Part shown: in pieces, positions 7,851-16,068 of the stretch | Position numbering within the stretch: position 1 is the stretch's first letter | Layout of the letters: the number at the start of each line of letters is the position of its first letter | Source of the DNA: an uncultured Oscillospiraceae bacterium | GTDB taxonomy: Bacteria; Bacillota; Clostridia; Oscillospirales; Oscillospiraceae | Assembly (NCBI GenBank): GCA_947626845.1 | Contig: CANQTW010000014.1 | Location: 1 to 53,945, forward strand | Direction: 5' to 3' | DNA: 53,945 nucleotides | The notes under the pieces: generated by a model | Told to the model about the DNA's origin: nothing | What the model saw: only the letters and a program-made list of their open reading frames with translations | Databases searched by the model: none | Translations under genes and position numbers: made by a program

Positions 7851-8207
7851 GGGGGCGTACCGGTTTCGACGGGGACGCGGAAGCTTGAATAGCGGGCGGA
7901 TGGGCCTGACATCCTTAAAACGGGCAATTATAAATTAAAGAACAACGATTACGCTGTTCCTGTCGCTGCTTAAGCAGTGACCGTTCCACCCCGGAGGTCA
8001 ACGGCCGGGGATGGGGCGTCGATGAGTTGAGAACGTGAGCGCGCAAAGCTTTGAGCGCGCCATGCACAATGAAGCTACCGGACTTTCAGGCGTGACGGCT
8101 TGCCTGTAAGCGAGGGAAACGGGGCGACCCGCAATAACCGTCTGCGCCCGGAGAAGTTCAGGGGGATGTGTTTTCGGACGCGGGTTCAACTCCCGCCGCC
8201 TCCACCA
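7851..8207 (+). ncRNA. ssrA: Transfer-messenger RNA (tmRNA)
   Basis: A 357-base tmRNA that rescues stalled ribosomes and tags incomplete proteins. The 5' end GGGGGCG (7851-7857) pairs with CGCCTCC next to the 3' ACCA (ends 8207), the tRNA-Ala-like acceptor stem. The 5' block CGTACCGGTTTCGACGGGGA and the T-arm GCGGGTTCAACTCCCGC are diagnostic. The tag reading frame ends in a TAA at 7971-7973 and reads ...KNNDYAVPVAA. If it resumes at GGC 7923 the full tag is GNYKLKNNDYAVPVAA. The C-terminal VAA suits recognition by ClpXP. A strong terminator follows directly. Confidence 0.96.
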
Positions 8208-8260
8208 TAAAAAAGCAGCCCTTTAGGGCTGCTTTTTTATGGTGGAGGCACGATTGTATC
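8201..8260. repeat. Left copy of the ssrA-end duplication (putative att site)
   Basis: This 60-base block covers the last 7 bases of ssrA, its terminator and the sequence up to CACGATTGTATC. It recurs at 8926-8983 with about 90 percent identity. The 3' end of ssrA is a well-known integration site for tyrosine-recombinase islands. Confidence 0.6.
8208..8240 (+). terminator. ssrA intrinsic terminator
   Basis: AAAAAAGCAGCCCT and AGGGCTGCTTTTTT form a 14-bp stem with a 2-base gap and a T-run just after the tmRNA 3' end. The palindrome continues outward, with TCCACCAT (8201-8208) complementary to ATGGTGGA (8239-8246). Confidence 0.9.
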
Positions 8261-8295
8261 GTTTAGCGCATTTCATCAGCCCTGCAAACGGGAAG

Positions 8296-8757
8296 TTACC
8301 CTATACTCATAACATATACCTGACATGGATTCCATTCATCCCACAAGGTAGGAAACACCTCAAATTCCTTAAAACCAAGAGAAAGATAAAATTTGTTTGT
8401 TCTGTCATATTCTTTATATTTGCCCATTTGGACTGTTTTGACCTGAATAAAGGAATATCCCTGTTTCACTGCTTCTTCTCTGGCTCTTCTGAATAATTCC
8501 CGCCCGATCCCTTTCCGATGAAACTCTTTCAAAACGCCCATAACGTACAATTCCACTGTAGCGCGGCCTGTTTCTTTCAAATACAGGAAACCGACAGGAC
8601 AATCACTTTCAAAAGCGCAAAAGAATATTTTTTGGCCGCTCTCCGCAATGTATGCCTCTCTTGCCTCCGGAATTCCAAACCAATCCGGAAGCGATTCAAG
8701 GATATGTCTTGTTATGCTTTTCTTCTCCCTATCGTCTGTGATTTGCCTTATCTCCAT
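8296..8757 (-). CDS. GNAT family N-acetyltransferase
   Basis: A 153-residue acetyltransferase of the GNAT fold, which moves acetyl from acetyl-CoA to an amine. The acetyl-CoA pyrophosphate loop appears as FHRKGIGRELFRRA (Q/RxxGxG/A type), after the strand VELYVMGVL. The later YLSLGFKEFEVF is the usual end of the fold. The coding sequence is clearly AT-richer than its neighbours and the gene lies alone between two copies of the ssrA 3' end, which suggests transfer. ATG 8757 has a distant AGGAG. The substrate is unknown; small-molecule or antibiotic acetylation is possible but unsupported. Confidence 0.88.
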   Translation of the reverse strand: MEIRQITDDREKKSITRHILESLPDWFGIPEAREAYIAESGQKIFFCAFESDCPVGFLYLKETGRATVELYVMGVLKEFHRKGIGRELFRRAREEAVKQGYSFIQVKTVQMGKYKEYDRTNKFYLSLGFKEFEVFPTLWDEWNPCQVYVMSIG

Positions 8758-8808
8758 TGTATCTGCTTTCTCCTATAACTCCCGATTAGTCAGTCTGTAC
8801 CGACAAAA

Positions 8809-8837
8809 ATTATACCATATCCATTAGCGAAAAACAA
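8809..8837 (-). promoter_or_regulatory. GNAT gene promoter
   Basis: Read on the minus strand: TTGTTT (8837-8832), a 17-base spacer, then TATAAT (8814-8809) preceded by TGG (extended -10). It is the clearest promoter for the GNAT gene. Confidence 0.7.
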
Positions 8838-8925
8838 TCCGCAGTTTGCCCCGTTCCGCCTATCCAGACTGTCAAGGGCCGGAGCATATTTTTCCCGTGA
8901 GGTGTTCTTTTACTAATGGGTCATG

Positions 8926-8983
8926 TCCACCATAAAAAAGCAGCCCTAAAGGGCTGTTTTTTTGGTGGAGACACGATTGTATC
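8926..8983. repeat. Right copy of the ssrA-end duplication (putative att site)
   Basis: A near copy of 8201-8260: TCCACCATAAAAAAGCAGCC is identical, then the terminator hairpin with four small differences, then GGTGGAGACACGATTGTATC. It is not attached to a tmRNA body, so it is a duplicate of the ssrA end. A perfect 8-bp hairpin, GGGGAACC/GGTTCCCC, follows at 8988-9008. Confidence 0.6.
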
Positions 8984-9112
8984 AGAAGGGGAACCATGAC
9001 GGTTCCCCAGAAATTCATCGTGGTACATGCTAATCATTCATTGGTGATTTTTCAAGCATCCGAAAATTAACTAACGGTAAAAATTAATTCCCTTTATTAA
9101 ATTGATGTTCAA

Positions 9113-9141
9113 TAGACTTTTGAGTTCCAATCAACTATACT
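9113..9141 (+). promoter_or_regulatory. Promoter of the XRE regulator gene
   Basis: TAGACT (9113-9118), 17-base spacer, TATACT (9136-9141), followed by a leader with GGAG. The rest of 8984-9184 holds no gene that I can see. Confidence 0.5.
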
Positions 9142-9184
9142 GTCCTCAGAATCGATTCAAAGATCATGAAGGAGATAGTTGAAC

Positions 9185-10225
9185 ATGACAATTGGAAATG
9201 TGATCAAAAAATACAGAAAGAATAAAGGGATGACACAGGAGGAGATGGCCTCCAGGCTCGGCGTGACCGCTCCCGCAGTGAATAAATGGGAAAAGGGCAA
9301 CGCCCTGCCGGATGTCGCTTTGCTCGCCCCTATCGCCCGATTGTTTGGTATTACGACAGACGAACTTCTGTCCTTTAAGGACGAGCTGACAGACGAAGAA
9401 ATAAACCGATATTTATCGGAGATTCAAAAAGACCTGGAGAGCAAAGACTACCATGAGGTATTTCTTTCCGTAAAGGAAAAAATCGAGGAATACCCTAATT
9501 GTGAAAAATTGATCTGGCAGGCGGCGGTCATTCTGGACGCAAAACGAATGACCGCGGAGCTTCCAAATAAAGACAGGTATGACAGCGTGATATTCGGATG
9601 GTTCGAGCGGTGTCTGCTCTCCAAAGATGAACGAATGCGTAATCAGGCGGCAGATTCGCTGTTCAATGCGTTTATTCGGCAAAAGAATTATAAAAAAGCC
9701 GTGCAGTATTTGGATTATTTCTCATTAGAAAATCCGGAACGCAAGCGCAAGAAAGCACTTGTGGACAGTAAAACAGGAAAACGGGCAGAAGCCTATCGTG
9801 CCTACGAGGAATTGATTTATACCGGATATCAGCACATACAAATGACATTAAATGATTTGCGCATTCTTTATATGGAAGACGACGATCATGAAATGGCAAA
9901 AAAACTGGTTGAAGTTTCGTCCTCTGTTGCGTCTGCATTTGAAATGGGCAAATACAATGAGGTTTGTTTTGGACTGCATGTTGCGATTTGGGAAAAAGAT
10001 GCCGCGTGGACGGCACAGCTTATGCGGGAAATATTGGACAGCATCGGAACGATAGGTGATTTTTCAAAATCCAAGCTTTATCAACACATGATGATAAAGT
10101 CTCTTGACCCTGATTTTTCAGTCGGTTTAAGGCAGGAGCTTTTGAAGTCTCTCGGAGACGCAACCTTTCAATATATGCAGGGAAATGAGGACTGGGAAAA
10201 ACTGAAAAGCGATGTTTATGAATAA
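9185..10225 (+). CDS. XRE-type HTH regulator with helical C-terminal domain
   Basis: A 346-residue protein with an N-terminal HTH_3 domain (residues about 5-60: VIKKYRKNKGMTQEEMASRLGVTAPAVNKWEKG). A long helical part follows, with TPR-like aromatic and leucine spacing. This architecture is common in Firmicutes single-gene regulators whose ligand is unknown. I favour ATG 9185 over TTG 9179 from ribosome-binding-site spacing (GGAG at 9171-9174). The gene is AT-rich compared with the flanking GH2 operon and lies next to the ssrA-end duplication, so it may belong to the same acquired patch. It is the nearest regulator upstream of the galactoside operon, but no evidence links them. Confidence 0.85.
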   Translation: MTIGNVIKKYRKNKGMTQEEMASRLGVTAPAVNKWEKGNALPDVALLAPIARLFGITTDELLSFKDELTDEEINRYLSEIQKDLESKDYHEVFLSVKEKIEEYPNCEKLIWQAAVILDAKRMTAELPNKDRYDSVIFGWFERCLLSKDERMRNQAADSLFNAFIRQKNYKKAVQYLDYFSLENPERKRKKALVDSKTGKRAEAYRAYEELIYTGYQHIQMTLNDLRILYMEDDDHEMAKKLVEVSSSVASAFEMGKYNEVCFGLHVAIWEKDAAWTAQLMREILDSIGTIGDFSKSKLYQHMMIKSLDPDFSVGLRQELLKSLGDATFQYMQGNEDWEKLKSDVYE

Positions 10226-10511
10226 CCCATGGCATTGTCAGAACAACTGTTTGAAGTCAAAAACCCATAAAAACTGCCGTGCGTCGGCAATAGAAAAACG
10301 CCGTGAAAGAGAGCGCTATCGGATAGGCCGCTTGCGCTCTCAATCCACTATGGTTTTGTGAGATTAAGATGATATGATTGGAACCCTTCTCAATTTGCAC
10401 AAAAATCGGGCTGAATATTTGTACAATGTGTTGATTTTCCACTTTCACCCTTGAAATTATACATAAAGAATAGCATAATGTAGTGAGAAAAATGTGTTTG
10501 GGAGGCGTTTT
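10226..10511. promoter_or_regulatory. Galactoside operon promoter and upstream region
   Basis: TTGAAA (10451-10456) and CATAAT (10474-10479), 17-base spacer, precede the GH2 gene. Further upstream, GAGAGCGC (10309-10316) and GCGCTCTC (10334-10341) form an 8-bp hairpin that may end the XRE transcript. No other gene is visible in these 286 bases. Confidence 0.6.
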
Positions 10512-12869
10512 ATGACACGGCTCAACAACGACTGGGAATTTACACCGGAGTGGAACGAGGAGTTTCTTTCCGGCGCGGGGACATACGAGCCGGTGCGGCT
10601 TCCCCACACGGTAAAGGAGACGCCTCTCCACTATGTTGACAGCGAGAGCTATCAGATGATCTGCGGATACCGCCGCGTCCTGCGCGTCCCCGATGACGCC
10701 GCCGGCAGGCGGGTCTTTCTGCGATTTGACGGGGCGGCCCACATCGCCACTGTTTTCTTGAACGGGCAGGCGCTCATGACCCACCGGTGCGGCTACACCG
10801 CCTTCCGCGTGGAGGTGACGGACGCATTGCGGCCCGGTGACAACCTCCTGGCGGTGCGGCTGGACACCACGGAGAATCCCCAGGTCCCGCCCTTCGGCTA
10901 CGTGATCGACTACCTGACCTTCGGAGGGCTCTACCGGGACGTGTGGATGGACATCCGGCCCCGCAAAATGATCTCCGAACTCTTTGTGACCACGCCGGAT
11001 TTGCGCTCGGTAAACATCTCCTGCAAGGCCGACCTGGGGCCGGAGGACTCCCTGCGCTTTGATATCCTTGATCCGTCGGGCCGCGCCGTCCTGTCGGCGG
11101 CGGATACCGACGGAAAACGCAAGACTTACCGCCCGGACGGGAAAATCCGTCCCTGGAGCGTGGACGATCCGGCGCTCTACACCTGTCGGGCCACCCTGCT
11201 GGAAAACGGCGTGGAGGGAGACGTTTTTGAGACCGTATTTGGCTTCCGCACGGCGGAATTTAAAGCCGACGGGTTCTATTTGAACGGGAAAAAGCTCTTT
11301 CTGCGGGGCCTCAACCGGCACCAATCCTATCCCTACATAGGCTACGCCGCCCCGGAGAGCCTCCAGCGGGAGGACGCCAGGATACTGAAGCGGGAGCTTT
11401 GCTGTAACGCCGTCCGCACCAGCCACTATCCCCAGAGCCAGTATTTTATCGACGAGTGCGACAGGCAGGGGCTTCTGGTGTTCACCGAGTTTCCCGGCTG
11501 GCAGCACGTGGGCGATATCCGCTGGCAGGATCAGGCGGTGGAAAATCTGCGGGAGATGATCACCCAGTACCGCAACCACCCCAGCGTCATCCTGTGGGGC
11601 GTGCGTATCAATGAGAGCCTCGACTACGACGATTTTTACACCCGCACCAACGCCGAGGCCCACGCGCTCGATCCCAGCCGCGCCACCTCCGGCGTTCGGG
11701 ACAGGGTGCAGAGCAGCTTTTTAGAGGACGTATACGCCTACAACGATTTCTCCCACAACGGCGCCAACGCCTGGTGCCGTGAGAAGAAAGACGTGACGCC
11801 CGACATGGGCAAGGCGCTTCTGATCTCCGAGTCCGTAGGCCACATGTTCCCCACCAAGCCCTTTGACCCCTGGGAGAAGCGTCAGGAGCACGCTCTGCGC
11901 CACGCCAGGGTCATGGACGCCGCCATGGCGGACGGGGAGCACGCCGGCTTTTTCGGCTGGTGTATGTTCGACTACAACACCCACAGGGATTTCGGCTCCG
12001 GGGACCGTATCTGCTATCACGGCGTACTGGACGCCTTTCGGAATCCCAAGCTGGCCGCCGCGGTCTACGCCGCCCAGGGGAACGAGACGCCGGTGCTGGA
12101 GGTGGGGTCCTCCATGGATATCGGCGAGTATCCCGCCTGCGATCCGGGGGCGGTCTGGGTCTTCACCAACGCCGATGAGGTGCGGCTCTACCGGAACGGA
12201 TACTTTGTGACAACGTTGAAGTCCGGCGCGGCCTTCAAGGCCCTGCCCCGAAGGCCCCTGGAGGTGACGGACACCATCGGGGAGCTTTTGGAGACCTGCG
12301 AGGGCTTTGACAAGGCCAAGGCCGCCGCCGTCCATGAGGTGCTGATGACGCTGAAGGGCCGGGGCGTGGAGGGCCTCTCCCCCGCCGCCAGGCTGAAGGC
12401 CGGCGCGGCGTTGAAAAAATACGGCCTCACCCTGGCCGACGCGGGGCGGCTCTACGGCAAATACATGTCCAACTGGGGCGGCATGTCCACCGTCTGGCGG
12501 TTCGACGCCTTCAAGGACGGGGCGCTTGTCTCCTCCGTCACCAGAGGGGGCGCCTCCGGCGATCTCCGTCTGGAGGTGAAGGTCAGCTCCACCGCCCTTC
12601 GCGAGGGGGACGCTTACGATATGAGCGCGGTACGGGTGCGGCTTTTGGACGGCTGCGGGAATCTGGCCCCCTACGCCCAGCTGCCCGTGACCTTCACCGT
12701 CAGGGGGGACGCCGAGATCGTGGGGCCCCGCACCGCCGTTTTAGAGGGCGGTTCCACAGGCACGTACATCAAAACGGCGGGGCGCGCCGGGAGCGCCGTG
12801 CTCACCGTTTCATCGGCTCAGACAGAGCCGGTAGATGTAAACTTTACAATATGGGAGGAACGCAAATGA
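10512..12869 (+). CDS. Glycoside hydrolase family 2 (beta-galactosidase-like)
   Basis: A 785-residue GH2 enzyme. In order: sugar-binding jelly-roll domain (about 1-180, with FLRFDGAAHIATVFLNGQ), Ig-like domain, then the TIM barrel with GLNRHQSYPYIGYA, NAVRTSHYPQS, the acid/base Glu in VRINES (about 368) and the nucleophile Glu in LLISESVG (about 440). A C-terminal beta domain follows. No signal peptide is seen, so it acts in the cytoplasm on imported oligosaccharides. ATG 10512 has GGGAGG 6 bases upstream. It overlaps the GPH transporter gene by 4 bases (ATGA) in a three-gene operon that ends in an alpha-galactosidase. Beta-galactosidase is the best guess; GH2 also includes beta-glucuronidases and beta-mannosidases. 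Confidence 0.92.
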   Translation: MTRLNNDWEFTPEWNEEFLSGAGTYEPVRLPHTVKETPLHYVDSESYQMICGYRRVLRVPDDAAGRRVFLRFDGAAHIATVFLNGQALMTHRCGYTAFRVEVTDALRPGDNLLAVRLDTTENPQVPPFGYVIDYLTFGGLYRDVWMDIRPRKMISELFVTTPDLRSVNISCKADLGPEDSLRFDILDPSGRAVLSAADTDGKRKTYRPDGKIRPWSVDDPALYTCRATLLENGVEGDVFETVFGFRTAEFKADGFYLNGKKLFLRGLNRHQSYPYIGYAAPESLQREDARILKRELCCNAVRTSHYPQSQYFIDECDRQGLLVFTEFPGWQHVGDIRWQDQAVENLREMITQYRNHPSVILWGVRINESLDYDDFYTRTNAEAHALDPSRATSGVRDRVQSSFLEDVYAYNDFSHNGANAWCREKKDVTPDMGKALLISESVGHMFPTKPFDPWEKRQEHALRHARVMDAAMADGEHAGFFGWCMFDYNTHRDFGSGDRICYHGVLDAFRNPKLAAAVYAAQGNETPVLEVGSSMDIGEYPACDPGAVWVFTNADEVRLYRNGYFVTTLKSGAAFKALPRRPLEVTDTIGELLETCEGFDKAKAAAVHEVLMTLKGRGVEGLSPAARLKAGAALKKYGLTLADAGRLYGKYMSNWGGMSTVWRFDAFKDGALVSSVTRGGASGDLRLEVKVSSTALREGDAYDMSAVRVRLLDGCGNLAPYAQLPVTFTVRGDAEIVGPRTAVLEGGSTGTYIKTAGRAGSAVLTVSSAQTEPVDVNFTIWEERK

Positions 12870-14248
12870 AGCTGACAACTTCGCAGAAGATCGCCTTCGG
12901 CATCGGCGCCGTGGGCAAGGACATGGTCTACGCCCTGTCCGCCACCTATGTGATGTACTACTATCAGGACATCCTGCACCTTTCCTCAGTCTTTGTGGGC
13001 ACCATCCTCATGATCGCCCGCATCTTTGACGCCCTGAATGACCCCTTTATGGGAATCTTGGTGGCCAAGACCAAGACGAGATGGGGCCGCTTCCGCCCCT
13101 GGCTCCTGTCCGGCTCCATCCTCAACGCCTTCACCCTCTACGCCCTCTTTGCCGCGCCCAGCGTCCAGGGCACCGGCCTCATGGTGTATTTCACCGTCAT
13201 CTATATCCTCTGGGGCACCACCTACACCATGATGGACATCCCCTACTGGTCCATGATCCCCGCCATCACCACCACCGCCGCTGACCGGGAGAACCTGTCC
13301 GTCATCGGGCGCACCTGCGCCGGCGTGGGTTCCGCCTTGATCCAGGTGGGAACGGTCATGGCCGTGGGCTTTTTGGGCGGCGACAACGAGCGGCGGGGCT
13401 TCGCCCTTTTCGCCCTGATCGTATCTGTCATTTTCGTCATCGCCGAGATCTTCTGCTCCCTGAAGGTGCGGGAGCATGATATAGGCCGCATGGAGACCTC
13501 CACCATCCCCCAGATGTTCAAGGCCCTGTTCCGCAACGACCAGGCCATGATCACGGTGCTGGCGATCCTCATGATCAACAGCGCCCTGTACCTCACCAGC
13601 AACCTGATCATCTACTTCTTCAAGTACGACTTCGGCGGCGCCGGATGGAAGGGCAGCTACACCATGTTCACCATGGTGGGCGGCGTATTCCAGATTTTAG
13701 GCATGATGGTGGTCTATCCGCTTCTGCGCAAAAAATTCGGCAACACCCAGATTTTCAAGGGCGCTTTAGGGACCGCCATGCTGGGCTACGCCCTCATTCT
13801 GGCCGTATGCTTTGCGGGCTTTTCCTCAAATATGATCCTCATCTGCGTCTGCGGCGCTCTTGTGTTCGCCGCCAACGGCATCCTGACGGTGCTGACCACA
13901 GTGTTCCTCTCCTCCTCCGTGGACTACGGGGAGCTGAAAACCGGCAAGCGGGAGGAGTCCGTCATCTTCTCCATGCAGACCTTCGTGGTGAAGGCCGCCT
14001 CAGGCCTGGCCGTATTCATCACCGGCATCGGCATCAAAATGATCGGCCTTGTGGGCGATACCGAGGAAACGGGCGAAATCATCGCCCAGACCGCCTCCAC
14101 CATCACGGGCCTTCGCCTGCTCATGACCATTTTGCCCATCATCGGGCTTGTGACAGCGTTCGCCTTCTTCGTGAAGAAATTCACCCTGACGGACAAGCGG
14201 GTGGAGGAGATCGCCCAGACGCTCCAAAACAGAAAGGGCGTTGAGTAA
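12866..14248 (+). CDS. GPH-family sugar:cation symporter (MelB-like)
   Basis: A 460-residue transporter of the glycoside-pentoside-hexuronide:cation symporter family. About twelve hydrophobic segments are visible. The N-terminal GIGAVGKDMVYALSATYVMYYYQD and the loop DALNDPFMGILVAKTKTRWGRFRPW are family hallmarks; the latter holds the acidic cation-site residues and the conserved basic loop. It lies between GH2 and GH36 genes with 4-base and 1-base overlaps, so all three are translated in series. This fits import of a galactoside such as melibiose, raffinose or a mixed alpha/beta-galactoside for cytoplasmic hydrolysis. Confidence 0.93.
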   Translation: MKLTTSQKIAFGIGAVGKDMVYALSATYVMYYYQDILHLSSVFVGTILMIARIFDALNDPFMGILVAKTKTRWGRFRPWLLSGSILNAFTLYALFAAPSVQGTGLMVYFTVIYILWGTTYTMMDIPYWSMIPAITTTAADRENLSVIGRTCAGVGSALIQVGTVMAVGFLGGDNERRGFALFALIVSVIFVIAEIFCSLKVREHDIGRMETSTIPQMFKALFRNDQAMITVLAILMINSALYLTSNLIIYFFKYDFGGAGWKGSYTMFTMVGGVFQILGMMVVYPLLRKKFGNTQIFKGALGTAMLGYALILAVCFAGFSSNMILICVCGALVFAANGILTVLTTVFLSSSVDYGELKTGKREESVIFSMQTFVVKAASGLAVFITGIGIKMIGLVGDTEETGEIIAQTASTITGLRLLMTILPIIGLVTAFAFFVKKFTLTDKRVEEIAQTLQNRKGVE

Positions 14249-15849
14249 TGCGGATAAGCTGGAAAGCGCTGGTCGACACGGCGGAGGGGCGGAAAACCCT
14301 CTCCGGCCAGGCCCGCTTTGACTGGAACAGCGTCCTGCGCCTCGCCGCCGATCTGCCGGAGGGCGTCATCGTCTCCGTCACCGCCAGGATCTGTCTGGCG
14401 GCGCTGGAGCGGGACAGGGTCTTCATGAACGGCTACCAGACCTGGACCTCCTGCCCGGAGTACGGCATCCATGACCGCATCTGGGACCTCCGGCGTGTGC
14501 CGGAGAGCGCCGTCCGGAAATACGCCTTTGACCGCTACGGGGACTACCACTTCGTCCACTACCCCTGTCGGGAGGGCGTCACCCACGGCTTCTCCTGGTG
14601 CTATCTCCGCCGACATAACGACTTTCGGCTCCTGGCCTCTCTGGACGAAACGCCCGGTTATACCATGTTCACCTACGACGCCGGCCTGGCGGTCCTCTAT
14701 TTGGAGCGGGACTGCAAGGGGATAAAATGCGGCGGGAGGTATCCCCTCTTCGACCTGTATGTTGGCCGCGGCGGCGAGGATCAGGTCTTTGACGGCTGGT
14801 TTGAGAGCCTCGGCGTAAAGCCCCTGCCCGCCCCGCCTCTGCGGGGATACACCAGCTGGTATAACCGCTACGAGAACATCACCGAGGAGACCATACGGGC
14901 CGATCTGGCGGGCGCCGCCACCCTCCTGTCCCCCGGCGACCTCTTTCAGATCGACGACGGCTGGGAACCGGCGGTGGGCGACTGGCTGGAGGCGGACGGG
15001 GAGAAATTTCCCAACGGCCTCAAGGCCCTGGCGGACGGCATCCACGCCGCCGGCTTCAAGGCCGGCCTGTGGCTGGCCCCCTTTGTGGCCAGGACGGATT
15101 CCCGCCTTGTACGGGAGCACCCGGACTGGCTACTGCGCGTAGACGGCCAGCCCTGGGTGTTGGGCTCCAACTGGGGCGGCTTCGTGTCCCTGGACATCGA
15201 CAATCCCGCCGTCACGGACTATCTCCGGCGTGTCTTTGACCGGGTCGTTCGGGAGTGGGGCTTCGACCTTGTAAAGCTCGATTTCCTTTACGGCGCGGCG
15301 CCCTTCGGGACGGAGCGTGAAACAAGGGCGGGCCGGATGATCCGTGCCATGGACCTGCTGAGGGAGCTTTGCGGCTCCGCCGCCATATTGGGATGCGGCG
15401 TCCCCGTGATGCCCGCCTTTGGCCGTGTGGAATACTGCCGGATCGGCTGTGACGTGAGCCTCACCTGGGATGACAAGCCCTTCATGCGGCTTTGCCACCG
15501 GGAGCGTGTCAGCACAAAGCAGGCCATCCTCAACACCCTGTTCCGTCGGGAGCTAAACCACAGGGCGTATCTCAACGACCCGGACGTGTTCTTCCTCCGC
15601 GAGGACAACATCGCGCTGCGGGACGATCAGAAGCTCCTGCTGGCCCGCATCAACGCCCTCTTCGGCGGCGTTTTGCTGCTGTCCGACGATCCGGGCGCCT
15701 ATACGGAAAAGGAGCGCGCCCTTTACCGGGAGCTCCTGGCCCTCTCCAGGGCGGAAAACGTCCGCTTCGACGCCGGCAATCTTATGATCAGCTTCGTTTT
15801 GGACGGCGAGGCCTATACCCTGCCCGTCCCGAAGGAGCTGTTTGAATGA
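14248..15849 (+). CDS. Glycoside hydrolase family 36-type alpha-galactosidase
   Basis: A 533-residue cytoplasmic glycosidase of clan GH-D. The nucleophile Asp is in LVKLDFLYG (about residue 345) and the acid/base Asp in CRIGCDVSLTWDD (about 402). The preceding FQIDDGWE and GLWLAPFV strands are typical. It is shorter than the 700-residue GH36 group I enzymes because the N-terminal beta domain is reduced. The start ATG overlaps the transporter stop (TAATG). Hydrolysis of alpha-galactosyl groups complements the upstream GH2 enzyme. No dedicated LacI or AraC regulator lies nearby. Confidence 0.92.
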   Translation: MRISWKALVDTAEGRKTLSGQARFDWNSVLRLAADLPEGVIVSVTARICLAALERDRVFMNGYQTWTSCPEYGIHDRIWDLRRVPESAVRKYAFDRYGDYHFVHYPCREGVTHGFSWCYLRRHNDFRLLASLDETPGYTMFTYDAGLAVLYLERDCKGIKCGGRYPLFDLYVGRGGEDQVFDGWFESLGVKPLPAPPLRGYTSWYNRYENITEETIRADLAGAATLLSPGDLFQIDDGWEPAVGDWLEADGEKFPNGLKALADGIHAAGFKAGLWLAPFVARTDSRLVREHPDWLLRVDGQPWVLGSNWGGFVSLDIDNPAVTDYLRRVFDRVVREWGFDLVKLDFLYGAAPFGTERETRAGRMIRAMDLLRELCGSAAILGCGVPVMPAFGRVEYCRIGCDVSLTWDDKPFMRLCHRERVSTKQAILNTLFRRELNHRAYLNDPDVFFLREDNIALRDDQKLLLARINALFGGVLLLSDDPGAYTEKERALYRELLALSRAENVRFDAGNLMISFVLDGEAYTLPVPKELFE

Positions 15850-15886
15850 GCCCGCGCCTTTGGGGCGCACATTTGTAAAATAAAAT

Positions 15887-15944
15887 GGGTTTTTCCCGAC
15901 GCACATGTCGCCGGAAAAATTACCGAATTTGAGTTTTTGACAAG
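15887..15944. repeat. Partial copy C of the ~200-bp dispersed repeat
   Basis: 58 bases match the 3' end of the repeat copies at 17415-17616 and 25759-25957: the CCCGACGCACATGTCGCCGG hairpin, then GAATTTGAGTTTTTGACAAGC. The 5' three quarters are missing. Confidence 0.75.
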
Positions 15945-15946
15945 CC

Positions 15947-15978
15947 AGGGCGGGGATTCTTCCCCGCCCTGCTTTATT
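15947..15978 (+). terminator. Terminator-like hairpin after the galactoside operon
   Basis: AGGGCGGGGA (15947-15956) and TCCCCGCCCT (15961-15970) form a 10-bp stem with a 4-base loop, followed by the weak T-tract GCTTTATT. Confidence 0.6.
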
Positions 15979-16011
15979 GCTTCGATAAAGTCAATTTATA
16001 CAAAAAATGTG

Positions 16012-16040
16012 TTGCTTTTTCGTGATATTTCTGTTATTAT
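16012..16040 (+). promoter_or_regulatory. MFS transporter gene promoter
   Basis: TTGCTT (16012-16017), 17-base spacer, TATTAT (16035-16040). The downstream leader carries AAAGGAGG before ATG 16069. Confidence 0.7.
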
Positions 16041-16068
16041 GTTTAGAAAGGAAAAAGGAGGAAGACCA

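Noticed and set aside
10257-11663. A long minus-strand frame (468 codons) opposite the GH2 gene
   Set aside because: It lies antisense to a clear GH2 gene, has low-complexity composition and no family-like motif; long antisense frames are common in GC-rich DNA.
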